Origin: CAYPPG01 sp964412555 | GTDB lineage: Bacteria; Hinthialibacterota; Hinthialibacteria; Hinthialibacterales; Hinthialibacteraceae | Direction of reading: 5' to 3' | DNA length: 64,000 nucleotides | NCBI GenBank assembly: GCA_964412555.1 | Contig: CAYPPG010000038.1 | Coordinates: 8,685 to 72,684, forward strand | Part shown: one piece after another, positions 35,261 to 42,361 of the stretch | Layout of the letters: every line of letters starts with the position of its first letter | Numbering within the stretch: position 1 is the stretch's first letter | Program-made: the position numbers and the translations under genes | The notes under the pieces: model-generated | Database searches by the model: none | The model's input: only the letters and a program-made list of their open reading frames with translations | What the model was told of the DNA's origin: nothing

Positions 35261-35305
35261 TTAAGCATTGGTAAAATGTAATGTATAATCCTGCTGTATA
35301 CAGCA
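35261..35305 (+). promoter_or_regulatory. Promoter and palindromic operator of the VapBC pair
   Basis: TTAAGC (35261-35266), a 17-base spacer, a perfect TATAAT (35284-35289), then a perfect 14-base palindrome TGCTGTATACAGCA (35292-35305) over the expected transcription start and 12 bases before the antitoxin ATG. Ribbon-helix-helix antitoxins repress their own promoters through such sites. Confidence 0.7.
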
Positions 35306-35317
35306 TAGGAAGATACC

Positions 35318-35554
35318 ATGATCCGAACACAAATATACCTTACTGAGCGTCAGCGGAAAGAATTAGACTCGATTGCAAAAACTTCAGGGAAGAAGCAGAG
35401 CGAGCTCATTCGAGAGGCTGTCGATCGTCTTATCGATCAAGAAGGGTGCACACGCCGGAAAGCGGTATTACAGCAGGCTGCCGGTATCTGGAAGGATCGC
35501 ACTGATCTTCCTGATTTCACAGTTTTGCGTGCCGACTGGGGCAGAAGTGAATGA
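35318..35554 (+). CDS. Ribbon-helix-helix antitoxin (VapB-type, CopG family)
   Basis: 78 residues. The N-terminal strand and two helices of the ribbon-helix-helix fold are clear: RTQIYLTERQRKELDSIAKTSGKKQSELIREAVDRLI. The C-terminal part, ending DFTVLRADWGRSE, would bind and block the toxin. Stop and toxin start overlap in ATGA. A perfect palindrome lies just upstream, fitting autoregulation. Confidence 0.88.
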   Translation: MIRTQIYLTERQRKELDSIAKTSGKKQSELIREAVDRLIDQEGCTRRKAVLQQAAGIWKDRTDLPDFTVLRADWGRSE

Positions 35555-35937
35555 TGGCAAAGCCAATCCTTGTCGATACCGATGTTCTTGTCGATTTTTT
35601 ACTGGGCTATCACAAGGCGGTAGCCTTTGTCAATGCCAATTCGGATCGGATCATCTTGTCATCCATTGTCCTTGCCGAACTCTACGCTGGCGTTCGTGGA
35701 GACGCAGAGCAAGAAACGCTGGAGAATTTTATCTCCCTCTTTCCTGTAATCCCAATAAGTGCCGGAATCGCAAAAGCCGGAGGACTCTACAAACGTGATT
35801 ACGGCAAATCACACGGTGTGAGTCTTGCAGACGCCATCTTGGCAGCCACCGCTGAATCCGAAAAAGCAGAGTTGAAAACACTAAATACAAAACACTATCC
35901 GATGATAAAAGGTCTCACTCCAGCCTATAAGAAGTGA
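35551..35937 (+). CDS. PIN-domain toxin (VapC-type ribonuclease)
   Basis: 128 residues with the acidic PIN active site: VDTDVLVDFLLG (first Asp at about 9), LSSIVLAELYAGVRG (Glu), and GVSLADAILAATAES (Asp), then the TLNTKHYPMI end. Mg-dependent ribonucleases of this class cut tRNA or rRNA. It overlaps the antitoxin gene by four bases and appears intact. The preferred start is ATG at 35551; ATG at 35554 is one codon later. Confidence 0.93.
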   Translation: MMAKPILVDTDVLVDFLLGYHKAVAFVNANSDRIILSSIVLAELYAGVRGDAEQETLENFISLFPVIPISAGIAKAGGLYKRDYGKSHGVSLADAILAATAESEKAELKTLNTKHYPMIKGLTPAYKK

Positions 35938-36013
35938 TCGTCTTACAATTACCTCTACACTTTTCGATTCGCTCGTAGTTTCTTGAAATCATACTTCCTG
36001 CGTGCATTTGAAA

Positions 36014-36038
36014 GGCAAGCGAGACACTTGCTCTACCC
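36014..36038. repeat. Hairpin repeat touching the rlmD stop (family copy 6)
   Basis: GCAAG-N7-CTTGC (36015-36031) followed by TCTACCC, the same tail as the copy at 20-75. The TAG stop codon of the rlmD-like gene (36033-36035 on the minus strand) lies inside the repeat. Confidence 0.65.
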
Positions 36039-37295
36039 TCGAAGGTGAACGGTTGTTTCCAAATGATATGTTTGCGGGAACATATCGAACGGTTGAATAT
36101 CGTTGATGGTGTAGCCGTGATCCACGAACACAGATGTATCGCGGGCGAGAGCGGCTGGGTGGCAGGAGATTATGACAAGATCGCGGGGCTTCATTTTCGC
36201 TATTCGTGTTCGTGCCTCCTTCGATAGACCGGAACGGGGAGGATTCAGAATCACGGTATCGAACGGTATCTGCACCGTTTGCAGATACCGTTCAACCGTT
36301 TGAGAAATGATTTGAATTTGCTTCCCTGAATCTACTTTTTTCAAGCGGGATTCCGCATAGGCGGCAGCATGAGGATTCGATTCCACGCCAACGGCTTCTT
36401 CGAATTTCTCCGCCACTCTTTGCGTTAAAATCCCAACACCACAATACCCATCCAATAATCGTTGATAGGATTGAAACGGGAGATTCAAAACATGGTTGTA
36501 GAGTTCCTCTCGAACAGGATCATTAACCTGCAAAAACACTTCTGAATCGCTCAATGGCTTTTCGTCTTGTTGCCATGATTGTCCGGATGATGAAATCACT
36601 TCATCGGCATACTTTTCGTCTATCAGTTCTTGCAAGATATTGGCATTTGTCGAATTGATTTCCGTATCAAAAAACTGAACAACTTTTCGATCATCGATCA
36701 CACGAAGCATCACTCGTGATCCCAATCCGCGCTTCGAATAGGGAATCAATTTCAACTGCATTTTCTGGAGAACCGAAGAAAGTTTCTCGATCAGTTTCCG
36801 TAATGGCGGCTGAGAGATGACACAATCTTCGATCTGGATGTAATCCGCGGGGAAATAGGCGCGATGAAACGCCAACACGGTTTTCCCGTCACGCTCGATG
36901 AGCGGGATCGTTACTTTATTCCGGTATTCCCATGGTTCGGAAGTCATAATCGGTTCGACATTCACATCCAGATGTCCAATACGGCGGAACGTTTCTTTCA
37001 GCCAGTTTTGTTTGAGAGAGACCTGATCGATATAATCGATATGCTGTAATTGACAGCCCCCGCATTGGCCGAAATAGGGACAGCGAGGCTCGATTCGCTC
37101 TATGAATTGGGGTTGAGAAATAGAAATTTGGCAGATAGGCAAAGCTCGGTCATATTTTTTGTGCTCTTCAATAATTCGGGCTTCCCATGTTTCTCCTGGC
37201 AAAGTGTACGGAATGAAAACGGCTTTGCCCTCTTTGCGCGCGATGCCTTCACCTTGCGTTGATAATGTGTCGATTTTATAGAGAGAGGAATTCAT
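36033..37295 (-). CDS. rlmD: 23S rRNA (uracil-5-)-methyltransferase, RlmD/RumA family
   Basis: 420 residues from the ATG at 37295. An N-terminal TRAM domain (about 1-60) is followed by the iron-sulfur cluster Cys72, Cys78 and Cys81 (RCPYFGQCGGC) and a fourth Cys in QIEDCVIS. The SAM-binding LLDGYCGVGILTQRVAE, the VILNPPRSGL motif and the catalytic Cys in VIISCHPAALARD complete a working enzyme that methylates uridine in RNA. RlmD, RlmCD and TrmA-like members share these motifs, so the exact site is not certain. The open frame continues upstream into the assembly gap only because N was read through. Its stop codon lies in a hairpin repeat. Confidence 0.88.
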   Translation of the reverse strand: MNSSLYKIDTLSTQGEGIARKEGKAVFIPYTLPGETWEARIIEEHKKYDRALPICQISISQPQFIERIEPRCPYFGQCGGCQLQHIDYIDQVSLKQNWLKETFRRIGHLDVNVEPIMTSEPWEYRNKVTIPLIERDGKTVLAFHRAYFPADYIQIEDCVISQPPLRKLIEKLSSVLQKMQLKLIPYSKRGLGSRVMLRVIDDRKVVQFFDTEINSTNANILQELIDEKYADEVISSSGQSWQQDEKPLSDSEVFLQVNDPVREELYNHVLNLPFQSYQRLLDGYCGVGILTQRVAEKFEEAVGVESNPHAAAYAESRLKKVDSGKQIQIISQTVERYLQTVQIPFDTVILNPPRSGLSKEARTRIAKMKPRDLVIISCHPAALARDTSVFVDHGYTINDIQPFDMFPQTYHLETTVHLRG

Positions 37296-37340
37296 TAATG
37301 TCTTTTTGTTGATCTTTCTAGGATTTTCAAATACCGTGTA

Positions 37341-37560
37341 GCAAGGGTAAGCGAAGTCTACCCTTGCCGGTTCGCGCCTCACCGCCAGGGCANNNNNNNN
37401 NNNNNNNNNNNNNNNNNNNNNNNNNNNNNNNNNNNNNNNNNNNNNNNNNNNNNNNNNNNNNNNNNNNNNNNNNNNNNNNNNNNNNNNNNNNNAAGCGAAG
37501 TCTACCCTTGCCGGTTCGCGCCTCACCGCCAGGGCAGACCTGACGTCTTGCCCTGGCTAC
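37341..37560. repeat. Hairpin repeats flanking the assembly gap (family copy 7)
   Basis: CAAGGGTA-N9-TACCCTTG at 37342-37366. A stretch of 44 bases ending in CCGCCAGGGCA before the gap (37349-37392) is repeated exactly after it (37493-37536), and the right copy continues into a second hairpin CCAGGGCAGAC...GTCTTGCCCTGG (37529-37556). The loop AGCG...GTC recurs at 55890-55925. Confidence 0.8.
37393..37492. other. Assembly gap of 100 N
   Basis: Exactly 100 undetermined bases, the conventional filler for a gap of unknown size, between identical 44-base sequences. The two contigs either overlap here or the repeat is a longer tandem array. Confidence 0.98.
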
Positions 37561-37584
37561 CCGCTTCAATAATCACATGTTTTC

Positions 37585-40230
37585 TCAAACACCAGCAACG
37601 ATTTCCCTGACTTTTTGAAATGCTTCCGGTAACTTGGCGATATCTTTCCCCCCTGCTTGGGCACGGTCTTTTCGTCCGCCGCCACCGCCGCCAGTGATTT
37701 TGGCAATCTCTTTGACTATTTTACCGGCGTCGAACACCGCCGTTAGATCGTCGCTAACCCCGCATACCATGGTGAGTTTGCCATCCGATGGGGCTGCCAA
37801 TAACGCAACACGTTTTTTCGCGCCAGACATCAACGAATCCATTGCTGCTTGAAGTTCGTCTTTCTCGCTGATATCCACTTCCCGCGTAAGGAGCGTGATC
37901 CCGTTGACTTCTTCCGCACCTTCGAGCAGATTTGTCGTTTCACCGCGTAAGAGTTTTTGGCGGAGTTCCCGATTCTCCCGTTCCAGATTCTTGATCTGAT
38001 CGAGTAAACGGTTCACGCGATCCGGGGTTTCATCGGCGGATACCTTCAATGTCGAAGCGATGGAGCGAAGTTGATCATGTTCTTTTTGAATATACTCGAT
38101 AGCCTTTGGTCCTGTGATCGCCTCGATGCGCCGGTTTCCGGCGGAGATGGAACTTTCTCCGATTATGCGGACGCAGCCGATATCCCCAGTCGCTTTGACA
38201 TGGGTTCCACCGCACAATTCGAGGCTGACGCATTTATCGGGGTGTTCTTCGTCGACGATTTCCACCATGCGTACTTTTTCCCCGTATTTCTCACCGAAAA
38301 GGGCCATCGCTCCGCGTTCCTGAGCCTCTTGTATGGAGGTGACACGCGTTTGAACGGGGTGATTTTCGTATACCCATTGATTGACGATTTCTTCGACTTT
38401 CTTGATTTCATCCGGTTTCATCCCCTCGAAGTGGGTGAAATCGAAGCGGAAATAATCGTCATCGACCAATGATCCTGATTGTTTGACATGGGTTCCGACA
38501 ACTTGCCGAAGAGCGGCGTGCAGAAGATGGGTAGCGGTATGATTTTTTTGCGTCGGCAAGCGGTTTTCTCTGCTGACACTCAAGCGAACCCGGTCTTTCT
38601 CCCGGATAATCCCACGTTCGACCATACCGAAATGGACATAGACGCCGGAGGCGGTTTTTCGGGTGGTTTCTATGCGAACGGAAGCGTCGTTTCCGGACAA
38701 TTCTTCGATAGTGCCCTTGTCTCCAACTTGTCCGCCGGATTCGGCATAAAACGGGGTTTTCCCGACGACGATTTCGACTTCCTGGCCGGCGACTGCCGAT
38801 TCGATTTTCTTGCCCTCATGGAAAAGAGCGAGAATTTCGCTTTCTTCTTCCAGCGAGTCATATCCTGTAAATTCAGTAGGAGGCACGTTGATATCAATTT
38901 CAACCTTCGTCTCGCCGGAGCCTTGCCAAGAGGCTTGGGCACGAGCGCGTTGTTCTTCCATACATTGTTCAAAGGCGCCTTCATCGTATCCTTCAAAACC
39001 GCGTTCTTTCAGGATTTCATCGGTCAAGTCTGCGGGGAAACCGTAGGTGTCGTATAACATGAAGGCTTTTTCACCGGGCAGCATTTTTTGTTTTGTCGAT
39101 TCGAGATCGTCGATCATTTCGCCCAGCATGACGAGACCGCGGTTGAGGGTAGTGCGAAAGGCTTCTTCTTCGGCTGCGGCAATTTTTTTCGTGAAGTGCA
39201 GGCGTTCAATCAAATCGGGATATTCTTTCCGGTTGACTTCGGCGACGATCTCCATGGCCGGCGCTAAAAGGTCTTTTTCCAATCCCAAGACAAGTCCATG
39301 CCGGATGGCGCGGCGCATGATTCTACGCAGGACATAGCCTCGGCCGGTGTTGGAAGGCATGACATGATCGGTCAAGACAAAGATAGTGGCACGGATATGA
39401 TCCGCCAACACGCGGAATGAAATATCGTGATTTTTGTCTTTGTGGAACTGAAAACCGGTTTGTTCTTCAAAATAATGGATGATCGGAGAGAGGGTATCCG
39501 TATCGAAATTGGAATGAACGCCCTGCATGATGCAGGCCATGCGTTCAAGTCCTAAACCGGTATCGATATTCTTCCTTTCCAATGGTGGTAAAGAGCCATC
39601 GGCTTGCCGGTCGAATTGAGTAAAAACAAGGTTCCAATATTCGAGATAGCGGTCACAGTCACAGCCGGGAGCACAATCCGGTTTTCCGCAGCCGATTTCG
39701 GGACCTTGGTCGTAATAAAGTTCCGAGCAGGGTCCGGATGGGCCTAAAATACCGGAAGCGGGCCAGAAATTGTCTTCTTCTCCTAACCGGACGATTCGTT
39801 CTTCGGGTATTCCCGTCTCTTCCCTCCAAATCACGGCGGATTCTTCGTCGTCTTCGAATATGCTGGCCCAGATTCTCTCGACCGGGAGTTTCATTTCATC
39901 AACGGAAAATTCCCATGCCCAGCGGATGGCTTCTTTTTTAAAATAATCGCCGAAAGAGAAATTCCCTAACATCTCGAAAAAAGTATGATGCCGTTCGGTA
40001 TAGCCGACATTTTCGATATCGCTGGTTCGAAAGCACTTCTGGCATGTCGTAGCCCGCTTCAACGTGTCACCCATTTCGCCGCGAAAATACGGCTTGAATT
40101 GCACCATCCCAGCGCTCGTAAAAAGGAGAGTGGGATCGTTTCGAGGGACAAGAGAATCACTCGGAAAGGCTTCATGGCCGCGAGTGACAAAAAATTCACG
40201 ATATCGATCCCGTATTTCTTGTGTTTTCAT
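37585..40230 (-). CDS. alaS: Alanyl-tRNA synthetase
   Basis: 881 residues from the ATG at 40230. The class II catalytic core has FFVTRGHEAFPSDSLVPRNDPTLLFTSAGMVQFKPYF and RHHTFFEMLGNFSFGDYFK; the editing domain has HTATHLLHAAL and CVSLELCGGTHVKATGDIG, with the zinc-binding His and Cys of the HxxxH...CxxxH set; the C-terminal C-Ala domain ends with the GGGGGGRKDRAQAGG glycine loop. Full length. A GTG three codons upstream is possible as start. The family is essential and single copy, so this is a good phylogenetic marker for the organism. Confidence 0.97.
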   Translation of the reverse strand: MKTQEIRDRYREFFVTRGHEAFPSDSLVPRNDPTLLFTSAGMVQFKPYFRGEMGDTLKRATTCQKCFRTSDIENVGYTERHHTFFEMLGNFSFGDYFKKEAIRWAWEFSVDEMKLPVERIWASIFEDDEESAVIWREETGIPEERIVRLGEEDNFWPASGILGPSGPCSELYYDQGPEIGCGKPDCAPGCDCDRYLEYWNLVFTQFDRQADGSLPPLERKNIDTGLGLERMACIMQGVHSNFDTDTLSPIIHYFEEQTGFQFHKDKNHDISFRVLADHIRATIFVLTDHVMPSNTGRGYVLRRIMRRAIRHGLVLGLEKDLLAPAMEIVAEVNRKEYPDLIERLHFTKKIAAAEEEAFRTTLNRGLVMLGEMIDDLESTKQKMLPGEKAFMLYDTYGFPADLTDEILKERGFEGYDEGAFEQCMEEQRARAQASWQGSGETKVEIDINVPPTEFTGYDSLEEESEILALFHEGKKIESAVAGQEVEIVVGKTPFYAESGGQVGDKGTIEELSGNDASVRIETTRKTASGVYVHFGMVERGIIREKDRVRLSVSRENRLPTQKNHTATHLLHAALRQVVGTHVKQSGSLVDDDYFRFDFTHFEGMKPDEIKKVEEIVNQWVYENHPVQTRVTSIQEAQERGAMALFGEKYGEKVRMVEIVDEEHPDKCVSLELCGGTHVKATGDIGCVRIIGESSISAGNRRIEAITGPKAIEYIQKEHDQLRSIASTLKVSADETPDRVNRLLDQIKNLERENRELRQKLLRGETTNLLEGAEEVNGITLLTREVDISEKDELQAAMDSLMSGAKKRVALLAAPSDGKLTMVCGVSDDLTAVFDAGKIVKEIAKITGGGGGGRKDRAQAGGKDIAKLPEAFQKVREIVAGV

Positions 40231-40449
40231 GTTTTGCACCTAATCCTCAATAAAATAAGACTGATCAAAAAATCTTTTTCTAAGAATAAACGGACTGTAT
40301 GAATAAAAACACATTATATTGTCCAATCGTATAATCTCATACAGGTATTTATCTTTTACAGAATGTTGCATGTTCGATACTGGTCATTGCGACGATTTCA
40401 GTTAAGCTTATAGGAATCCATTATTTAGAAGAAAGAGGTATCTACTGTT

Positions 40450-41034
40450 ATGCACCATCGTTATGGTTTCACGCTGATAGAGTTGCTCATTGTTGTTGCA
40501 ATTATCGGAATTCTAGCCGCTATCGCGGTCCCGAATTTTTTAAATGCGCAAGTTCGTGCGAAAATCGCGAAAGTCGAATCGGAAATGAAATCCGTCGATA
40601 CGGCGCTCGCCAGTTATCGCCTGGATAATAATATGTATCCGGTTTGGCAGACTTTTCAAGGCGGCAACATATGGCCGGTTTCCCAGCGTCTCGCTCCATT
40701 GACAACTCCGATTTCGTATATGTCTTCCGTCCCGCAAGATCCGTTCCTGAAGCGAATTCACGGAGCGCGGTTAAATGAAGACCAACATGAAGCCTATGAT
40801 ACCTATGATTATGTCGATGCCTGGACAGCGTTCAACACGAATGGTCAAACGATCTTGAACAGTTCGTATCGATGTTCCGAATGGCGGCTTGCCAGCGCCG
40901 GACCGGATGGAACGCAAACCTATGGCAGTGTTTCCTCTTTCGATCCCTCGAACGGTGTGAACAGCGAGGGCGATATTGTCCGGACGGGTCCTCGTGTTTC
41001 CAGACCTTGCGATGATTCTCTGGTTGGAAAATAA
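40450..41034 (+). CDS. Type IV pilin-like/pseudopilin protein
   Basis: 194 residues. Short leader MHHRYG, then FTLIELLIVVAIIGILAAIAVPNFLNAQ with Glu5, almost identical to the pilin-like proteins at 18523-19080 and 49256-49798. The globular part has RLASAGPDGTQTYG and SNGVNSEGDIVRTGP; the C-terminus carries 13 extra residues with one Cys (RPCDD). A second Cys sits in SSYRCSEW, so a disulfide loop is possible. AGAGG lies 11 bases before the ATG. It stands alone, upstream of a secreted-protein gene. Confidence 0.9.
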   Translation: MHHRYGFTLIELLIVVAIIGILAAIAVPNFLNAQVRAKIAKVESEMKSVDTALASYRLDNNMYPVWQTFQGGNIWPVSQRLAPLTTPISYMSSVPQDPFLKRIHGARLNEDQHEAYDTYDYVDAWTAFNTNGQTILNSSYRCSEWRLASAGPDGTQTYGSVSSFDPSNGVNSEGDIVRTGPRVSRPCDDSLVGK

Positions 41035-41143
41035 TAGACAAAGTTCCTTCAATTTGACAAATCGATGAAAGGAGGTGAATAAAACACTTTTCAACGACTT
41101 AACACTTTCTAGAAAAATATACATTGCTTGTGGGAGGAATTGA

Positions 41144-41953
41144 ATGATGAAAAAAGTTGTATGGATTATGGTGTTCGCTTTCTGTGTTTCTTGTTTGGCA
41201 ATGAGTCAAAATATTTTTATTGTCACAGAAGATCGGGAATTGGAAGTGGAAGGCGCGGGCAATCTGGGTGACTATCTGCGTGGATTTGGATATACCGTGA
41301 CCGTGGACGCGAACGAGGGATTAGGCGTCAGTGATTACGAAGGAATCCTAGAGGATGATGAAATAGCTTATCTGGAAAGTTTTGACGTAGTGCTGGTTCA
41401 TCGATCCATTAGTAGCGGGGATTTTGATGATTTTATCGAGCAATGGAATGACTTGGACGTTCCCCTTTTTCAGGGATCGGGCTATTTGGTTCGCAATACC
41501 CGCTGGTTTTGGGTAGACGCAGCACATCAACGCTCAACATGGTCATTTTTGGATATCGTGGAAGCCGACCATCCAGTCGTGTCTGGTTTGACTGGGGATT
41601 TATTCGAATTTGACCTGGAGGTTGATCATGTTGCACCGGGCGATGTAGGAGATGGGACCATTATTGCCACGATCTTGAATGACAACGCGGAAGATGCACC
41701 GGCTATTATTGCCTGGGAGCCGGGGGATAATTTCGCCGAAGCCGGTGGGCAAGTCGCTGGGAATGCGCGGTTGTTTTTACCGATATACCGCTATCACGAA
41801 CATCCGGATAACGGCTTGGGCAACACGAGCGATCCTGCGGATGGATTGTTTGAGAATTATACTGAGAATGGATTGGAAATGATCCATCAAGGTATTGAAT
41901 GGCTGCTGACCTTCGCAGAGCCTACAAATATTTCCCATTGGGAATGCTATTGA
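41144..41953 (+). CDS. Secreted protein with ThuA/glutaminase-like fold
   Basis: 269 residues with a signal peptide (VWIMVFAFCVSCLAMSQ). The rest alternates strands and helices as in ThuA-like or class I glutamine amidotransferase-like proteins: NIFIVTEDRELEVEGAGNLGDYLRGFGYTVTV, ESFDVVLVHRSISS, DVPLFQGSGYLVRNTRW, then NGLEMIHQGIEWLL. No catalytic Cys is at the nucleophile position, so enzyme activity is doubtful. It ends EPTNISHWECY, strikingly like EPSAISGWELH of the CBM9 protein. GGGAGGAATTG precedes the ATG, and a rho-independent terminator follows. Confidence 0.75.
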   Translation: MMKKVVWIMVFAFCVSCLAMSQNIFIVTEDRELEVEGAGNLGDYLRGFGYTVTVDANEGLGVSDYEGILEDDEIAYLESFDVVLVHRSISSGDFDDFIEQWNDLDVPLFQGSGYLVRNTRWFWVDAAHQRSTWSFLDIVEADHPVVSGLTGDLFEFDLEVDHVAPGDVGDGTIIATILNDNAEDAPAIIAWEPGDNFAEAGGQVAGNARLFLPIYRYHEHPDNGLGNTSDPADGLFENYTENGLEMIHQGIEWLLTFAEPTNISHWECY

Positions 41954-41984
41954 TTATACAAGTACGATTCATTTTTAGTACAAA

Positions 41985-42012
41985 GGCTCGGGATGTTCTC
42001 GAGCCTTTTTTA
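41985..42012 (+). terminator. Rho-independent terminator
   Basis: GGCTCGGGA-TGT-TCTCGAGCC (one G-T pair) followed by TTTTTT, 32 bases after the stop of the ThuA-like gene. Confidence 0.85.
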
Positions 42013-42044
42013 ACGATAAATAATACTACTACAAAAGGCAGATA

Positions 42045-42072
42045 TTGTGGGGCGGACATCCTGTCTGCACAA
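42045..42072. repeat. Hairpin repeat (family copy 8, inverted orientation)
   Basis: GCGGAC-ATCCT-GTCTGC (42052-42068, one G-T pair), the reverse-orientation form of the GCAGAC-AGGAT-GTCTGC unit at 18405-18525. Confidence 0.75.
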
Positions 42073-42167
42073 CATAAGGTGATTAATAGGAACCTATCAA
42101 CACAATATATATTAGGTTTATAACGAAGATCATACTTTTTGCCACCGCGCCAATAATGAACATGCAC

Positions 42168-42206
42168 GCGTTGTAAGATGCGGGCAAGATGCCCGCGCTC
42201 CGACAC
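42168..42206. repeat. Hairpin repeat joined to a gene remnant (family copy 9)
   Basis: GCGGGC-AAGAT-GCCCGC (42179-42195) in the context GTTGTAAGAT...GCGCTCCGAC. It ends four bases before the remnant of a sugar isomerase gene. Confidence 0.8.
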
Positions 42207-42344
42207 ATGGATTTCAAGGCGGTGATTGAAACGCTGAAAAAAATCGGATTCACCGGGTATTTGACATTCGAACAAGATGGCGTTGACGATATGCGCAGCG
42301 TGATTCAGAGTGGCAAAGCCATGATTGCTGATTTGATCGGTTAA
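42207..42344 (+). pseudogene. C-terminal remnant of a sugar phosphate isomerase/epimerase
   Basis: 45 codons starting MDFKAVIETLKKIGFTGY and continuing LTFEQDGVDDMRSV to a TAA. This is the last beta-alpha unit of xylose isomerase-like TIM barrels, where the pattern DWKAVIEALKEIGYDG followed by ExD is usual. The remaining 200-odd residues are missing: immediately upstream is a hairpin repeat (42168-42206). No ribosome-binding site. The stop lies 17 bases before the next gene, so the remnant may once have headed that operon. Different from the intact barrel at 34326-35240. Confidence 0.75.
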
Positions 42345-42361
42345 ACAGAAAGGAAATACGA

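Noticed and set aside
37327..37569. Frame across the N gap with a repeated CPGGEARTGKGRL motif
   Set aside because: Produced by the duplicated 44 bases around undetermined sequence; not a gene.
38114..39337. Several long plus-strand frames opposite alaS and rlmD
   Set aside because: Antisense shadows of well-conserved genes, without ribosome-binding sites or family motifs.
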